64,000 nucleotides of DNA from Volvox africanus. Lineage: Eukaryota > Chlorophyta > Chlorophyceae > Chlamydomonadales > Volvocaceae. The stretch covers positions 2,232,001-2,296,000 of the forward strand of contig BSDZ01000008.1 in assembly GCA_030268105.1 (NCBI GenBank), read 5' to 3'. This document shows, in pieces, positions 47,501 through 57,055 of this stretch; the first letter of the stretch is position 1; each line of letters starts with the position of its first letter. The position numbers and the translations under genes were made by a program. The notes below the pieces were generated by a model that saw only the letters and a list, made by a program, of their open reading frames with translations, had not been told where the DNA came from and searched no databases.

Positions 47501-50500
47501 TTAGTGTTGCCTTAGCTGAGTGCGTGCCATGCAGGGATGTCACAATTAGCTAGTGATTTGTAATGTTTCTCGGAGTGCGTTTTTTCGAATTTCCAGCATT
47601 TCTTTCCTGAATCGTTCGAAATAAACTGGTTGATTTGGGGTTCTCCATCCGATTACCCATAGTCCTAAGTTAAGGCGGTGGAGCGTCTCTCCTGCCAAAC
47701 TGCCGCCTGCTGATAGATTCTGGTCGACTCAGTGGCCTGGTCCTGGCTGATACACGTACACACGCGTGTGTACGTGTACGAACAACTCGTAGGACAGTTC
47801 TTGTTTCTCTGTGTTAATATCCGCCAAACTGTTTAGGACCGATCGGAAGATGTCCAGTTTCCTAATCATCCCGGATATGAGCCCTAGATATCCCAGGATA
47901 CTACAACAGTTAAGTAGATATGCAGATAACCTACCTGCCACACGTGTTTCCGCTGAAGACGCATTGATCTATTAGAACTGACGTCTGACCTGGCTGATTG
48001 TCAATATCCGCAATAAATGGATCATCTGATCCCCGAATGTATAGGGCGGCAGTGGTGAGGGCGGCGTTGTCTGCAAATTTGTACGCGGGTGGGACCAAAC
48101 GAAAAGCGAAATTAATTAATCGAAATCAATCACAATATCAAAAGTCAGAGTTTCAAAATTTATTGAAGTTTCACCTACTAGTACCTAACTTTTAGGCGCT
48201 TGAATGTGTACAATTCTCACCAGCCTCCTCCCCACTTCGCACGTCTCCCACTAACGGCACCAATCCACCAACTGCGGCCCGCTCATCTAGGGTTCCGGTC
48301 CACCTTTCGAAAGCCCTTTTCTATGTGAGAATCAACGAACATCAGAATTGTGAACACGAATTCACGATCACGTAAACCAATATCATCAGGTGAGTTCGAC
48401 GTTATTGGCAAGTAGCACAACCATGCATACCTTGGAAGGTGCAGCCGCGCAAAGTGACCTCATTTGGCACCGGCCCAAGGGGTGTCATCTGAATCTTAAC
48501 GACATGCGACGTTTGTGTAGCAACGGTACTGGTGGCCAACGACAGGAAACTCAAGTAGTCCAGAGACGCTTTGGCGATTGTGTTGTCTGCAGCAGCAGCA
48601 GCAGCAGCAGCACAGCGGCAGCAGGGGCAGGACAGCGGCAGCAGGCGGTTCATCCATTCAATCAAGCATTCATTCATTCAATCATTCATTCGGGACACAA
48701 CGCTGCTGAGCCCTCGCTCATCAGACCCGGCATGCAGGCGGGCGCGCTGCCCTCCCCCCTGCCTATCTCTTGAGCTCTCTGCACAAAGCCTTTCCAGGGT
48801 AGATTCGGCGTAATAGTCTGATCATGGCTGGGTGGGGTAATGGCTTTCTAGCAAAACGGTTATTAAGGGCTACGTAAGTACGGATTAGATGTAACAAGCA
48901 ACTGGCGATGTTGCCTAATCGGGCCCCGAACAGATTGATAACGAGCAAAGCAAGCAATAAGGTGACGAGAGGCACCTATGCGGCCTCGATCGCGTACATA
49001 TACACGTCTCGGGATGGCCATAAAATACACATGCACCAGCTCAGCAGGTGTACGGATATACGTTAATTATGATGGGTGAGTTATTAAGCATTATCCCAAA
49101 TGCCTGTCTCAACACCATCATGTATATGCTGTCGTAAATGAAGCCACAGGGCCAGAGGGCCAGAGGGCCATGTGTGAGTCACCCTTCAAACGCCCAACTG
49201 TCTGGCTGGAAGAAACTCGTCCGCTCTTTTGCTTAATTTTTCGGCGGCAATGGCGGGTGTAGGTGTGTTCCATTACTCACCGCGAAACGTGCTATCCTGC
49301 ACTGTCGCGGAGTCCCTGATCTCGTCCAACCATATCGCGCTTGTGCTGCCCGTCACCTGCAAACCACAAGACGGACAGACGGACAGACGCACAAGAAGTA
49401 CGACAATTATGGGCTTAGTCTCAGGAGCATGCTGGTTGGAAGGCTGTCAACAGCAATCTAAATATGCATGACAGATGCATGACAGATGCATGACAGATGC
49501 ATGACAGGTTGTCCTCGCTTCCATAATTGCCTTTTAACAGACAAGACAGGCGACATTTTCGCGCAAAGCCCCGATTTCGAGGACTTCCGTACGGACGTAT
49601 TTGTACATACACAATGTAAAAAGCTGCTTACAGCTTGTCGTACAAGTTACAACCGTGTCGGATGCCGAGTTAAAGTCGCGATTAAAGTCGCAAGTGGAAA
49701 TGCAGAAGGCAGTGGAAGAGGGACCCAATATCCGGCGGTCTGTCTGTCTGTCTGTCTGTCTGCCTGCCTAACAAACTTACCGTGCAGTTCATGATGTCCA
49801 CCTTTCGGGCCCACCGCAGCCAGATTGCGGGCCAGCCGCTCTTGTGGCCATCGACAATAAGACCAGACAAGTCCACGTCAACGCTATGGCGTGGAGGGCC
49901 GCCGGCCCAACTCCCATTCCCGCCCGCTAGCTCCATGAAGTCTACATACGGATGGGACGAGATGGAACGACAGGTTTCGTACGTGTACCTCAGGCGCTGG
50001 TGAAATAACAATAATAAAATAACAATAATGCTTAAATAAATAGATAGATATGCTCGTGTCCGGAAGGTTTCGGAGCATACGTACCTGTGGCCGTACTCAT
50101 AATCGCAGCACCGTCGTTGCCGCGGAAGCTTCCACCTGTCACAGTTACCCGCATCATAGGCCCAGGCTCGGGACCAGGTAAGACGCCAGGCCAGGGGGAG
50201 CGTCGCTGGTGGAAAACCACAGCTCCTAATGTGCGACCGGTGACTGATGGGTAGATTGTGTCGTCGGCGAGTATAGAAAAAGGATCCCCTGCTGCGTTCT
50301 GTAAACACACCACATCGAACCAGGCAGCGACCGGGGCAGCACGCAAGCATAAGCAAACGGAATGCTGATTGGTTGTTTCTATCGTAAGATGGCATGTGCA
50401 GATGTCGTTATCGTTTCGAATCTTGATAATAAATATTTGCTAGGGAGCCGCCCTGAAGCGGCCTGGAACAGATCCCTTAGGTTTGCATGTAATGGGGCGG

Positions 50501-50547
50501 TGCCGCGGTAGCTTGCCTGTCTCAAGACCAACACGCGAGGCTGCAGA

Positions 50548-50590
<43 letters not shown>

Positions 50591-53500
50591 GTCGTGTCTT
50601 CTATGCTATGCTTCCGCCGGTGTGCGGTCATACTGGGGAGGCTATGCCACCTCTGAGTTCCCCAACCCCCTACTTAACACACGCCAGGCTACGACGCCCC
50701 GGCTGAGGCTGGATTTCCCCAACCCTCTTGCGCGTGGTGGACACAGCAAGGTGTTGCAAGGGTGTCAGGACCATGAGCAGCCATGCCACATATAATGTAG
50801 CATCATGCATGTAATGATCAGGATTCCTGACCCTGATGTTAACTCGCGAGCTCTTCGTTTGAAGAATGTTACAACATGTAGCACGGTCTCCTCCGGGTCT
50901 TAGGGCTGCTTGAAGGCCCTCGGGCCGCAGTCCTCCATTCTTCGCAGAGTGGAGGGGCCTGCGCGCCCTCGGTCAAGTACCGGGGGGACAGTGCCCCCTT
51001 ATCCTCCTCTCACTCATTGCGGAGATGAGTCATGCTTTTTCAGAGGTCTTTCTCGTCAAGAGGGGTCGGGGTTAGCTGTGCCCTTGGAGACACAGGCGGG
51101 CAATACTTACCTAGACTGCATGTGTATGTAATGCATACACACACATGCAGAGACGCGAATAAAGTACAACCCCACCATCAAGCCTCATGAAAATCAAGCA
51201 CCAACCCCATATGTAAATAAGATCAACGTCGACACGACTGCCCATGCATGCTCGTGTCTAAGCAGTGCTAGTCAAGTAAGGTTTCACATGTCATTTGAGA
51301 ACTCAGTGCAACAAGCAGTAATAAGGATTATATCCAGGATTATATCCAGGCCCTGTATGGGTTTGTCCCAACGAGTAACGGTTGCAATATCGGGGCAGCA
51401 CCTATAGCATTTCGGCACGGTGGGGACTTGACCTCCCCATGTTATCGTTGTAATCATAAATTATAGACCTCAGCTTTTGTCGCTAATGCGCTCTGTGTTA
51501 CGGTGGTACGCATAAATAGGACCTCAAGAAGCTTCAAGGTCGAACCCCACGAGCGCGCACGAATAGCTGTGATCGCGAGGGTTACGATCCGTCGCCGAAA
51601 ATCAGAAAAGTGGACGGTAGTGCCAGGAAATCGAATGATCTCCATCCGTCGTGTGCAAGGGGCAAGCTGACCTACGGGGCCCCCATGGATGTTCGCTCCA
51701 CGGAGGGGGGGAGGATTGTGTACATAACGGGAGAACCCGCACCCTAGCATCACGTGCTATCACACCATATAACGTTTAGTGACAGCTCAAACATTAAGCC
51801 TTGTGACGTTGTATCATGCTTTAAACAGGAGCTCGCGAATGAACGACAACAGAATCGTTATGATAATGATACGATATGTGATGCCTGTCATGGCACAGTA
51901 GTGTAAATCGTACACAGCATGTGCCGTACCGACATGCCGCCAAGAAGGATAAAGACCTGCCTTGTCGAAATAGTTAATGAGCGGGTATGTGTACGTCAGC
52001 CAAGGCGCCATCTTTATCAAAAGCTGCTGGTCCCCCTCCAGTGCCTGAGATGATGATGAGGACTCCATGTCATTTGGATCTGTTGCTGATGAAGATGCCC
52101 CCACGTCCCCGATGTCGTCAGCAGACTCCTCCAGTGCCTGTTGCCATCGGAGCTTGTTGTTGGTGATGACGAGATTTACCAGATCAACATTACAGCTGTT
52201 GGCTGCGTCACTCATCACATACAGAGCACCTGTGGCAACACCTGCGATCGATATGCAAGGATGTTGAATCAAACTGCCGCCATGGCTGTTTAAATCAAAG
52301 CACTGCATTCTAGCAGCGCTGCTGCCATGCAGAGTTTTCAGCTGCGGCCACACAACAATCCCACAGGCAGAATGCGGGCACGCACCTGTGTTGTTGTCGA
52401 AGGTTACTTGCTCGAAGAGGATGTCACACGACCCGTTACGTCGGCACACTACAGTGAAGGCCGCCTCCAAGTCATCCGCCCAGGGCCCCACCTGGAACAG
52501 TCACCATACATTCGTTGTTTGCGATGTAAAATACTCTCGTCATCCCATGTCGTCCATGCTGCTGGGGTTCACATATATTCAATGTAATTATGCACTCTTG
52601 GCAATCTCGCCCTATCTGCCTCCCTCATGCACAGGCTGCCAGTGAAGCGCATCTCCGCTGTTCGTTCGGATTTCCACCTAGCCTACATAAACCCCTCATG
52701 GCCACTTCGGTCGGACTGGTCGTTGCTGCATTCGCAGTTTCGCACCCTAAGTTTGGGAACAATCGGTAAGCTTTGAACCCTAATTCACGCGGCGCGGCGC
52801 AGTAGCAGCAAGTCAGGCTAGCTGCTCTTGGTGCCTCTTACCTGCAAACCCTTGTGTATGTCCCTGGCGCGCTCCAGTAATGGCATGGAGTACGAAGATG
52901 AGTCCACCGGGGGATCGGCGTCGTCCTGCTGCTGCAGCCTGCGGCCGCCCCGCTGATATTCAGCCGCGCCGCGGCCGCCCTGCGCCAGCATATTCCAGGG
53001 GCTCGTACCATCCAACTGCACACCGGTCTGGCCAAAGCTTGCTAATAGGCGCCGGCGCCGGTCGGATGGCCACCACGCTGCTCCTGCAAATGACGAAGCT
53101 ACTGACGGGGCCGCTGCAAGCTGGTGCTGGTGCTGGAGCTGCCGCCAGTGCCCAGAGTGGAATTTATAGCTGGTGCCTGAAATGAAAATGAATGACCCAA
53201 ATGACAAAAGGATTTGCACAAGGGTCGTGATGTAGATAGAAGATAGCGGCATGTTGCGAGTAGGAGGCGGATGCGGAGGGGGGGTGGGAAGGGGGAAAGA
53301 GGGAGACTTCATGCGGCCTGTGTTGTTGCTCGCCGGCTTACTCGGCTTAATGCGGCAGTCCGTACCATTAGCAGGAACCGCCACCTCCTATACTCTGCGG
53401 CCTATGAAAACAGATATCCAGACAACGCTGGATTTTGAAATGGCGTGCGTAAAATTAAGGGCAGAATACTTTCAATCTAATATTTCAGGGAATATAGACA

Positions 53501-54451
53501 TCCCTTCTTATAGACTTCTGTGCTCGTAATGCCAATACCCGCTCTTGGGAAAATCACATCTAGGGGTCTCCATTGTCTCTGAAGCCCCAGGACAACCTGT
53601 CCTTTAAAAAATCGCAGCATCGCTCCTTACCCCACGTATTATGCAAGACGCGGCGCCTCGTTTTTTGCTCGCCTCCCAGCAAAAATGTGTTGCTGAGAAA
53701 TCTGCTGTTGCGGACTGTCAAACTGCCTGCAAAATCGATCGCGCTGACCGCAAGCGCAGCTGTAGATGGCGTGATGTCCGCGGGCGCTCCAGGTTGTGAT
53801 GCATTAACACGGTCAGGGCCCTGCATAGATTACTCACAATTGCTAAGAATAGGAATGAAACGCTCAACCTGCTTCTTTCGGATCGCTACTTACCAAAGCA
53901 CGGGTGAAGTTTTGGAAAACGCTGTCTTCTATAATAACAGTGCTATTGGAATCCTCAGCTGAAATTAAGCGAATCCCAGTGCAGCTGCAATCCTGAAGCT
54001 TCAGTCCTACCACGCGCAGGTGGCTGCCACTAAATTCAATTAGGCTCGTCATGTCGTCTGCTCCGCAAGATAAGATCGCCGACGGTCCACTTGCATTCAG
54101 TGAAGGTCCTTCTAAAACCGCGGAAATGTTAATAAGTTGTACTGTTTGGTTAAGCACCAGAGTAGTCGGAGGGAGACGAAGCACGATCCTTTCCCTCCCT
54201 TCTGCCTGTGCTTTCTCAATGGCCTTGTACAAATCGTCTGTGGTATCCACATAAAACTCGCTTTCATCTTGAAGCAGCCTTGTGGCTGTGTTTGCTGGTT
54301 GCTCCCTTGCAAGTTCATCACGCGCCAATAAAAATTGAGGAAAGTAAACAGCTGAAATAGCAAGGCACAACGCAATCGTCTCAAAGGAAATGCCCGTTCT
54401 TGGGGCGCGTCGTTGCCTCGAGGAGGGCGGTTGGGGCAGCATTGCGTTCAT
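26470..54451 (-). CDS. Gene D: giant membrane protein: beta-helix ectodomain, GCC2/GCC3-like Cys-rich region, about 8 TM segments
   Basis: At least 43 exons over 28 kb. 5' exons: 54451-53894, 53820-53631, 53176-52842, 52491-52386, 52241-51930, 50298-50085, 49941-49781, 49356-49281, 48586-48431, 48070-47935, 47458-47375, 47077-46944, 46432-46291, 45789-45677, 45410-45255, 44937-44876, 44617-44502, 43988-43786, 43601-43549, 43519-43100, 42933-42757, 42472-42346, 41452-40839. Middle and 3' exons are listed under the two regional entries below. Every junction agrees in phase except 51930/50298, where a small exon is probably missing. The protein is about 2990 residues. It resembles the algal Pmp/pectin-lyase-fold proteins that carry an ephrin-receptor-like Cys region and a multi-pass C-terminus. 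It probably sits in the plasma membrane with the helix outside; its ligand is unknown. Confidence 0.85.
27846..29550. repeat. 155-copy perfect 11-bp minisatellite in an intron of gene D
   Basis: The unit CACTACTGGGG repeats head to tail for 1705 bp, exactly 155 copies, with no variant that I could see. A degenerate half unit precedes it. It fills most of the intron 27671-29573. The plus strand has four consecutive G every 11 bases, a spacing compatible with stacked G-quadruplexes; the transcript strand is C-rich. Because the unit has no stop in any frame and its length is not a multiple of three, it creates a long spurious open frame of repeating GALLGHYWGTT. Confidence 0.98.
32445..32550 (+). 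mobile_element. Short LTR-like element, copy 3
   Basis: 106 bp, starting TGTAGTATC and ending GATACAACA. Flanks are gaagt and gacgt (4/5). It lies in a gene D intron 58 bp upstream of the acceptor of exon 32386-32116. With copy 6 it forms a subfamily sharing TTAATATC and AAGATGTCCA (reverse-complement reading). Confidence 0.7.
33068..33164 (+). mobile_element. Short LTR-like element, copy 4, left end eroded
   Basis: Carries the family core (AGTGTCAAAGGATCCTGGAC, CATCCTTCCGATCGGGCC) and a proper right end GATACAACA, but lacks the usual TGTAGTATC left end. Flanks gtaag and ttaag may be a 4/5 duplication. Its left edge is about 9 bp from the acceptor of exon 33058-32902, so it supplies much of the sequence just upstream of that splice site. 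Confidence 0.6.
35079..35188 (-). mobile_element. Short LTR-like element, copy 5, exact 5-bp target duplication
   Basis: 110 bp from TGTCGTATC to GATACTACA with cctaa on both sides. It lies in a gene D intron, 30 bp beyond the donor of exon 36207-35218. Confidence 0.8.
38516..38581. repeat. (TA)n microsatellite in a gene D intron
   Basis: About 33 TA dinucleotides in the intron between exons 38937-38830 and 38398-38258. Confidence 0.97.
38951..39508. repeat. 35-bp minisatellite, about 16 copies, in a gene D intron
   Basis: The unit has the key parts TATACAGCATGAGTGGCTG and CCCCATGGGTCACAAA and is nearly invariant; one copy near 39272 has CATAAGTGG. The array starts about 13 bp upstream (in transcript sense) of the acceptor of exon 38937-38830. 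Units are contiguous with no unique spacers, so this is not a CRISPR array. Confidence 0.96.
41648..41909. repeat. (ATAAT)n pentanucleotide satellite in a gene D intron
   Basis: About 260 bp of almost uninterrupted ATAAT units, degenerate at the low-coordinate end. It lies in the intron between exons 42472-42346 and 41452-40839 and could form cruciform or unpaired structure. Confidence 0.96.
42484..42565. repeat. Short GGGACAGGGCACAT tandem repeat at a splice acceptor
   Basis: About five copies of a 14-bp unit. On the transcript strand these read as a C/T-rich run directly upstream of the acceptor of exon 42472-42346, so the repeat acts as its polypyrimidine tract (inference). Confidence 0.85.
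45193..45228. repeat. (TG)n tract in a gene D intron
   Basis: A TG run with one CTG interruption between exons 45410-45255 and 44937-44876. Similar tracts occur at about 46847-46878. Confidence 0.85.
47799..47905 (-). mobile_element. Short LTR-like element, copy 6, exact 5-bp target duplication
   Basis: 107 bp between two acagt pentamers. The right end is GATACTACA; the left end, TCTTGTTTC, is mutated from the family TGTTGTATC. Same subfamily as copy 3. It lies in a gene D intron 30 bp from the donor of exon 48070-47935. Confidence 0.75.
50548..50590. repeat. (CA)n microsatellite
   Basis: About 20 CA units with one AAA interruption, in the gene D interval whose exon structure is unresolved. 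Confidence 0.95.
50636..50700 (+). repeat. Dispersed repeat R3, copy b
   Basis: Partner of the copy at 15335-15395. It lies in the unresolved gene D interval 50299-51929. Confidence 0.55.
51585..51770 (-). repeat. Dispersed repeat R2, copy b (uninterrupted)
   Basis: Reverse-strand partner of 9840-10143. It retains the intact cactaccg site where copy a holds an LTR-like insertion. It lies between gene D exons 52241-51930 and 50298-50085. Confidence 0.75.
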
Positions 54452-57055
54452 ACGCCCATTAATGAATTATGTTGTCATTAATTCTTGTACCCGGAAGGAT
54501 AAAAAATGCAGTGAATGTGCGCTCGCACTTGACTAAACAACTTATCACAAGCAACGCCGTTAGGAAAGACACTAGTTGATAATACGTGGTTGAATTGTAG
54601 ATCTTCAGTTTTCCCACGAGTGGAAAATGCCCTCCTCGCCGTATCGCCCAGTATACGACAGCCCCGTAGTTTATCACCAGATATCGCTTCTTGGGTAGCT
54701 TATTTTTCATAAAAGCATTTGTAGGAGCGCAAATGGATATTAGGAGCAGTTCTGGCTCAAGACGGCTTTGATATCAAGGAATGCATGCGATGCGTAAGGA
54801 ACCTTACGAGACTAAATATTACTGGTATTTTCTGGCAATGATAATACTTATATTTCCCTATTATTGTTTGGAGACCTCTAGGTAAGCTATGTTATTAATT
54901 TCTGTGAGCAGTTCGACTGCCTACGTGTGGTGTCAATATATTAGCATTCAACCTGAGGTAATGCATACATATTACTCTATACTGGGTTATGCTGAATTCT
55001 TCCTGGGAGACGAGATGCCGGCGGCATCATCTACAGCCTTGGAATACAAGGTGTTATGGCGACTCAGCTTTGTTCAACATAAATTTCTAATACATGTTTA
55101 TGAATTATATCAAATTTAGCTCAAATCTTAATACAAAAGCAACTGACGCTTTTGTGACTGCCGAAATCTGAACTTCTCGTTCTTTCCGCTAACTTGTTGC
55201 CCCGTCCATGGTACCTGTGAAATCTTTTATCAACTACCTAATGGCATAAATAACTCTTGATGAGCTAGTTATGTACGATGGACGTTTCACATATCATGTA
55301 TCCATGGGCGCGTGCAAGAAATGTGGCCCTACCACGCCCTACCCAGGCTCTACCTATATATACCTGAAAATTGCATGCATTAAAGTAACTCCGAGAAATT
55401 TCCTAAGATTGAATGCAGAATTCATAGAAGACAAGCAGAACATCTGCAAGCCCAACAAAGAGCAAAATTGTTTTAGGGCCCCTCGCAGTGAGGTTCAGTA
55501 ATGTTTTGCGTAGGTTAGCATTACGCACCTTCGTGCTGACGGTAAGGTAGCTATAACACATCGCGACCCCAGATAGATGGATAACGTTGAAACAGTTGCA
55601 ACTCGCGCGGCACGTAGAATCCAGTGGTTCTGACATGTGCTGTCATGCTGACCGTGCTTTCTACAAGGCCTCAAGTAGAAGGTACCTGTCGCACAAGCTC
55701 CAGACGGCTCCAATTATCATTTTGCAACTTCCTCCAACCTACCACCATAATTTCTGCGCAAGTTAGCTTGACAACTAGAACCGCAGGCCTCAGACAGACA
55801 CAAGGGCGACGGTATACTTATGCGAACAGGTGCGCACCCTCCGCATCGGTAGGAATTACAAACACGGTTGATTGCAAGGCTGCAGATTCAGTTCTTCATG
55901 TGAGACAGATGCCGCACATTCTTATGGGAAAGGATTTGCAGCCAAAACAGATCGCCGCCGAGGGAATCCACACCTCACCACAGGAACGACTTATGAAGAT
56001 GTACCATTTACGCTTTGTTGTCACTCCTCCCTGCACCACTGCAGCTCCCGATGCAGCAGGGCATGACCGAACCTTGATGCATTTGCAATAGAGTGGATAC
56101 GCCGTCGATGCAGTCTGATGCACCATGGATGTATGACGAGATACCTCCTCCGTTTCAGCAACGATGTTTTAAATTGCATTCCATTGCATCAATGTCATCG
56201 CGCATTACGTGGGCCAATACTCTTGTGCCGTATTGCATCAGGAAGCCCCCGCCGGCCACACTGCTAGGCCACCAAGCCTTGCCACACCAAGCCTTGACTG
56301 GCAGCACGCCACCGGCGGGCGGCTGGACGGCCGCAGCAAGTGCTATGCTGCGAATGTGACATGTCACGTCGACTACGATACACCCCGGTGCGAACGCGGC
56401 TCCCATGGCTGCCAGGCTGTACGTGAAGTGCACGTGGAAGCAAGAACGGGAAGAAGCTTATAAGCAACACAGAGCAAATGCACTTCATCAAACGCCCTAA
56501 GGAGCCCAGAACCCTCCACTTCTCTGCAGTGGAGGGTGCTCAGGCAAGCCACCCGTGCTCCGAAGGAAAATCCCTGCAAGCTTACTTCTGTACCCACCAT
56601 GACCTTCTGCGAAAGGGATGGCGGCATACATACCAAACCGGCATGTTTTGTTACTTTCACCTGTAACGTTTCTGACGATGGGTCTCGTAAGTGCATGTCA
56701 ATTGGGGCAACCATCTGCCGGAGCTGCCCCCCTCTTGGACGCTCCGCTATGAAAACCACACCGTGCGCATTCCTCGATACAGTCCTTTCCCCCCTAAACA
56801 TCACCTCGGGTGGGTTGTCTTTTAACCACATTGACACGTCTTCCAGTCCTCGCCCATCTCGGGCAATGACTAAGCGGCATCTTCGTCCGCACTTGAGCCG
56901 TTAATGATAACCCAACACTGCCAAGCGGAAGAATCGAAGACATGGCAGACAACAGCAGTATGCTAAGCACAGCTCCCCGAATCATCGACGGATGATGCAA
57001 GACACATGGGATAATGTGCACGTCCCGACAGCATGCACGCGTGCTAAGGCGCTCA
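54452..57055. other. Interval between genes D and EMC1; contains one doubtful gene
   Basis: The stretch 54452-55490 shows no recognisable coding region apart from short hydrophobic frames. The higher part, 55700-57000, is described in the next entry. Confidence 0.45.
55700..56985 (-). CDS. Doubtful gene F: possible small secreted protein, unrecognised
   Basis: An ATG near 56985 opens a hydrophobic segment (GAVLSILLLSAMSSILPLG) like a signal peptide. In another frame, 56900-56670 reads without stops (DGRGLEDVSMWLKDNPPEV, HGVVFIAERPRGGQL) up to a good donor after ETLQ. 56433-56155 reads VVDVTCHI, AGGGFLMQYGTRVL, and 55880-55820 reads LQSTVFVIPTDAEGAHLFA, ending near a possible donor. I could not join these into one model, and I recognise no domain. 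It may be a real gene with introns I missed, a pseudogene, or chance open frames. The close spacing to EMC1 (about 70 bp from its stop) leaves little room for separate regulatory sequence. Confidence 0.3.

Larger units (their letters stand above)
40839..54451 (-). other. Gene D N-terminus and parallel beta-helix ectodomain (exons 1-23)
   Basis: Exon 1 has a basic stretch followed by a hydrophobic signal or anchor (about residues 22-43), then DDLYKAIEKAQ and IVLRLPPTTL, a typical entry into a right-handed beta-helix. Later exons repeat the same unit: a buried polar position (SSNF, CTFNNN, SVFQNF, CIFNNN), a short strand, then a Gly-rich turn (GGAIW, GGGAVYM, GGAIYV, GGGALYL, GGGVFW). The repeats are strongly diverged. 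Exon borders often fall inside the Gly-rich turn, so one exon carries about one to two coils. About 1550 residues belong here. The closest named description is polymorphic membrane protein or pectin-lyase-like fold. Confidence 0.8.

Noticed and set aside
51540..51570. T-loop-like GGGGTTCGACC, possible tRNA or tRNA-derived SINE head
   Set aside because: I could not assemble matching acceptor, D and anticodon arms around it.
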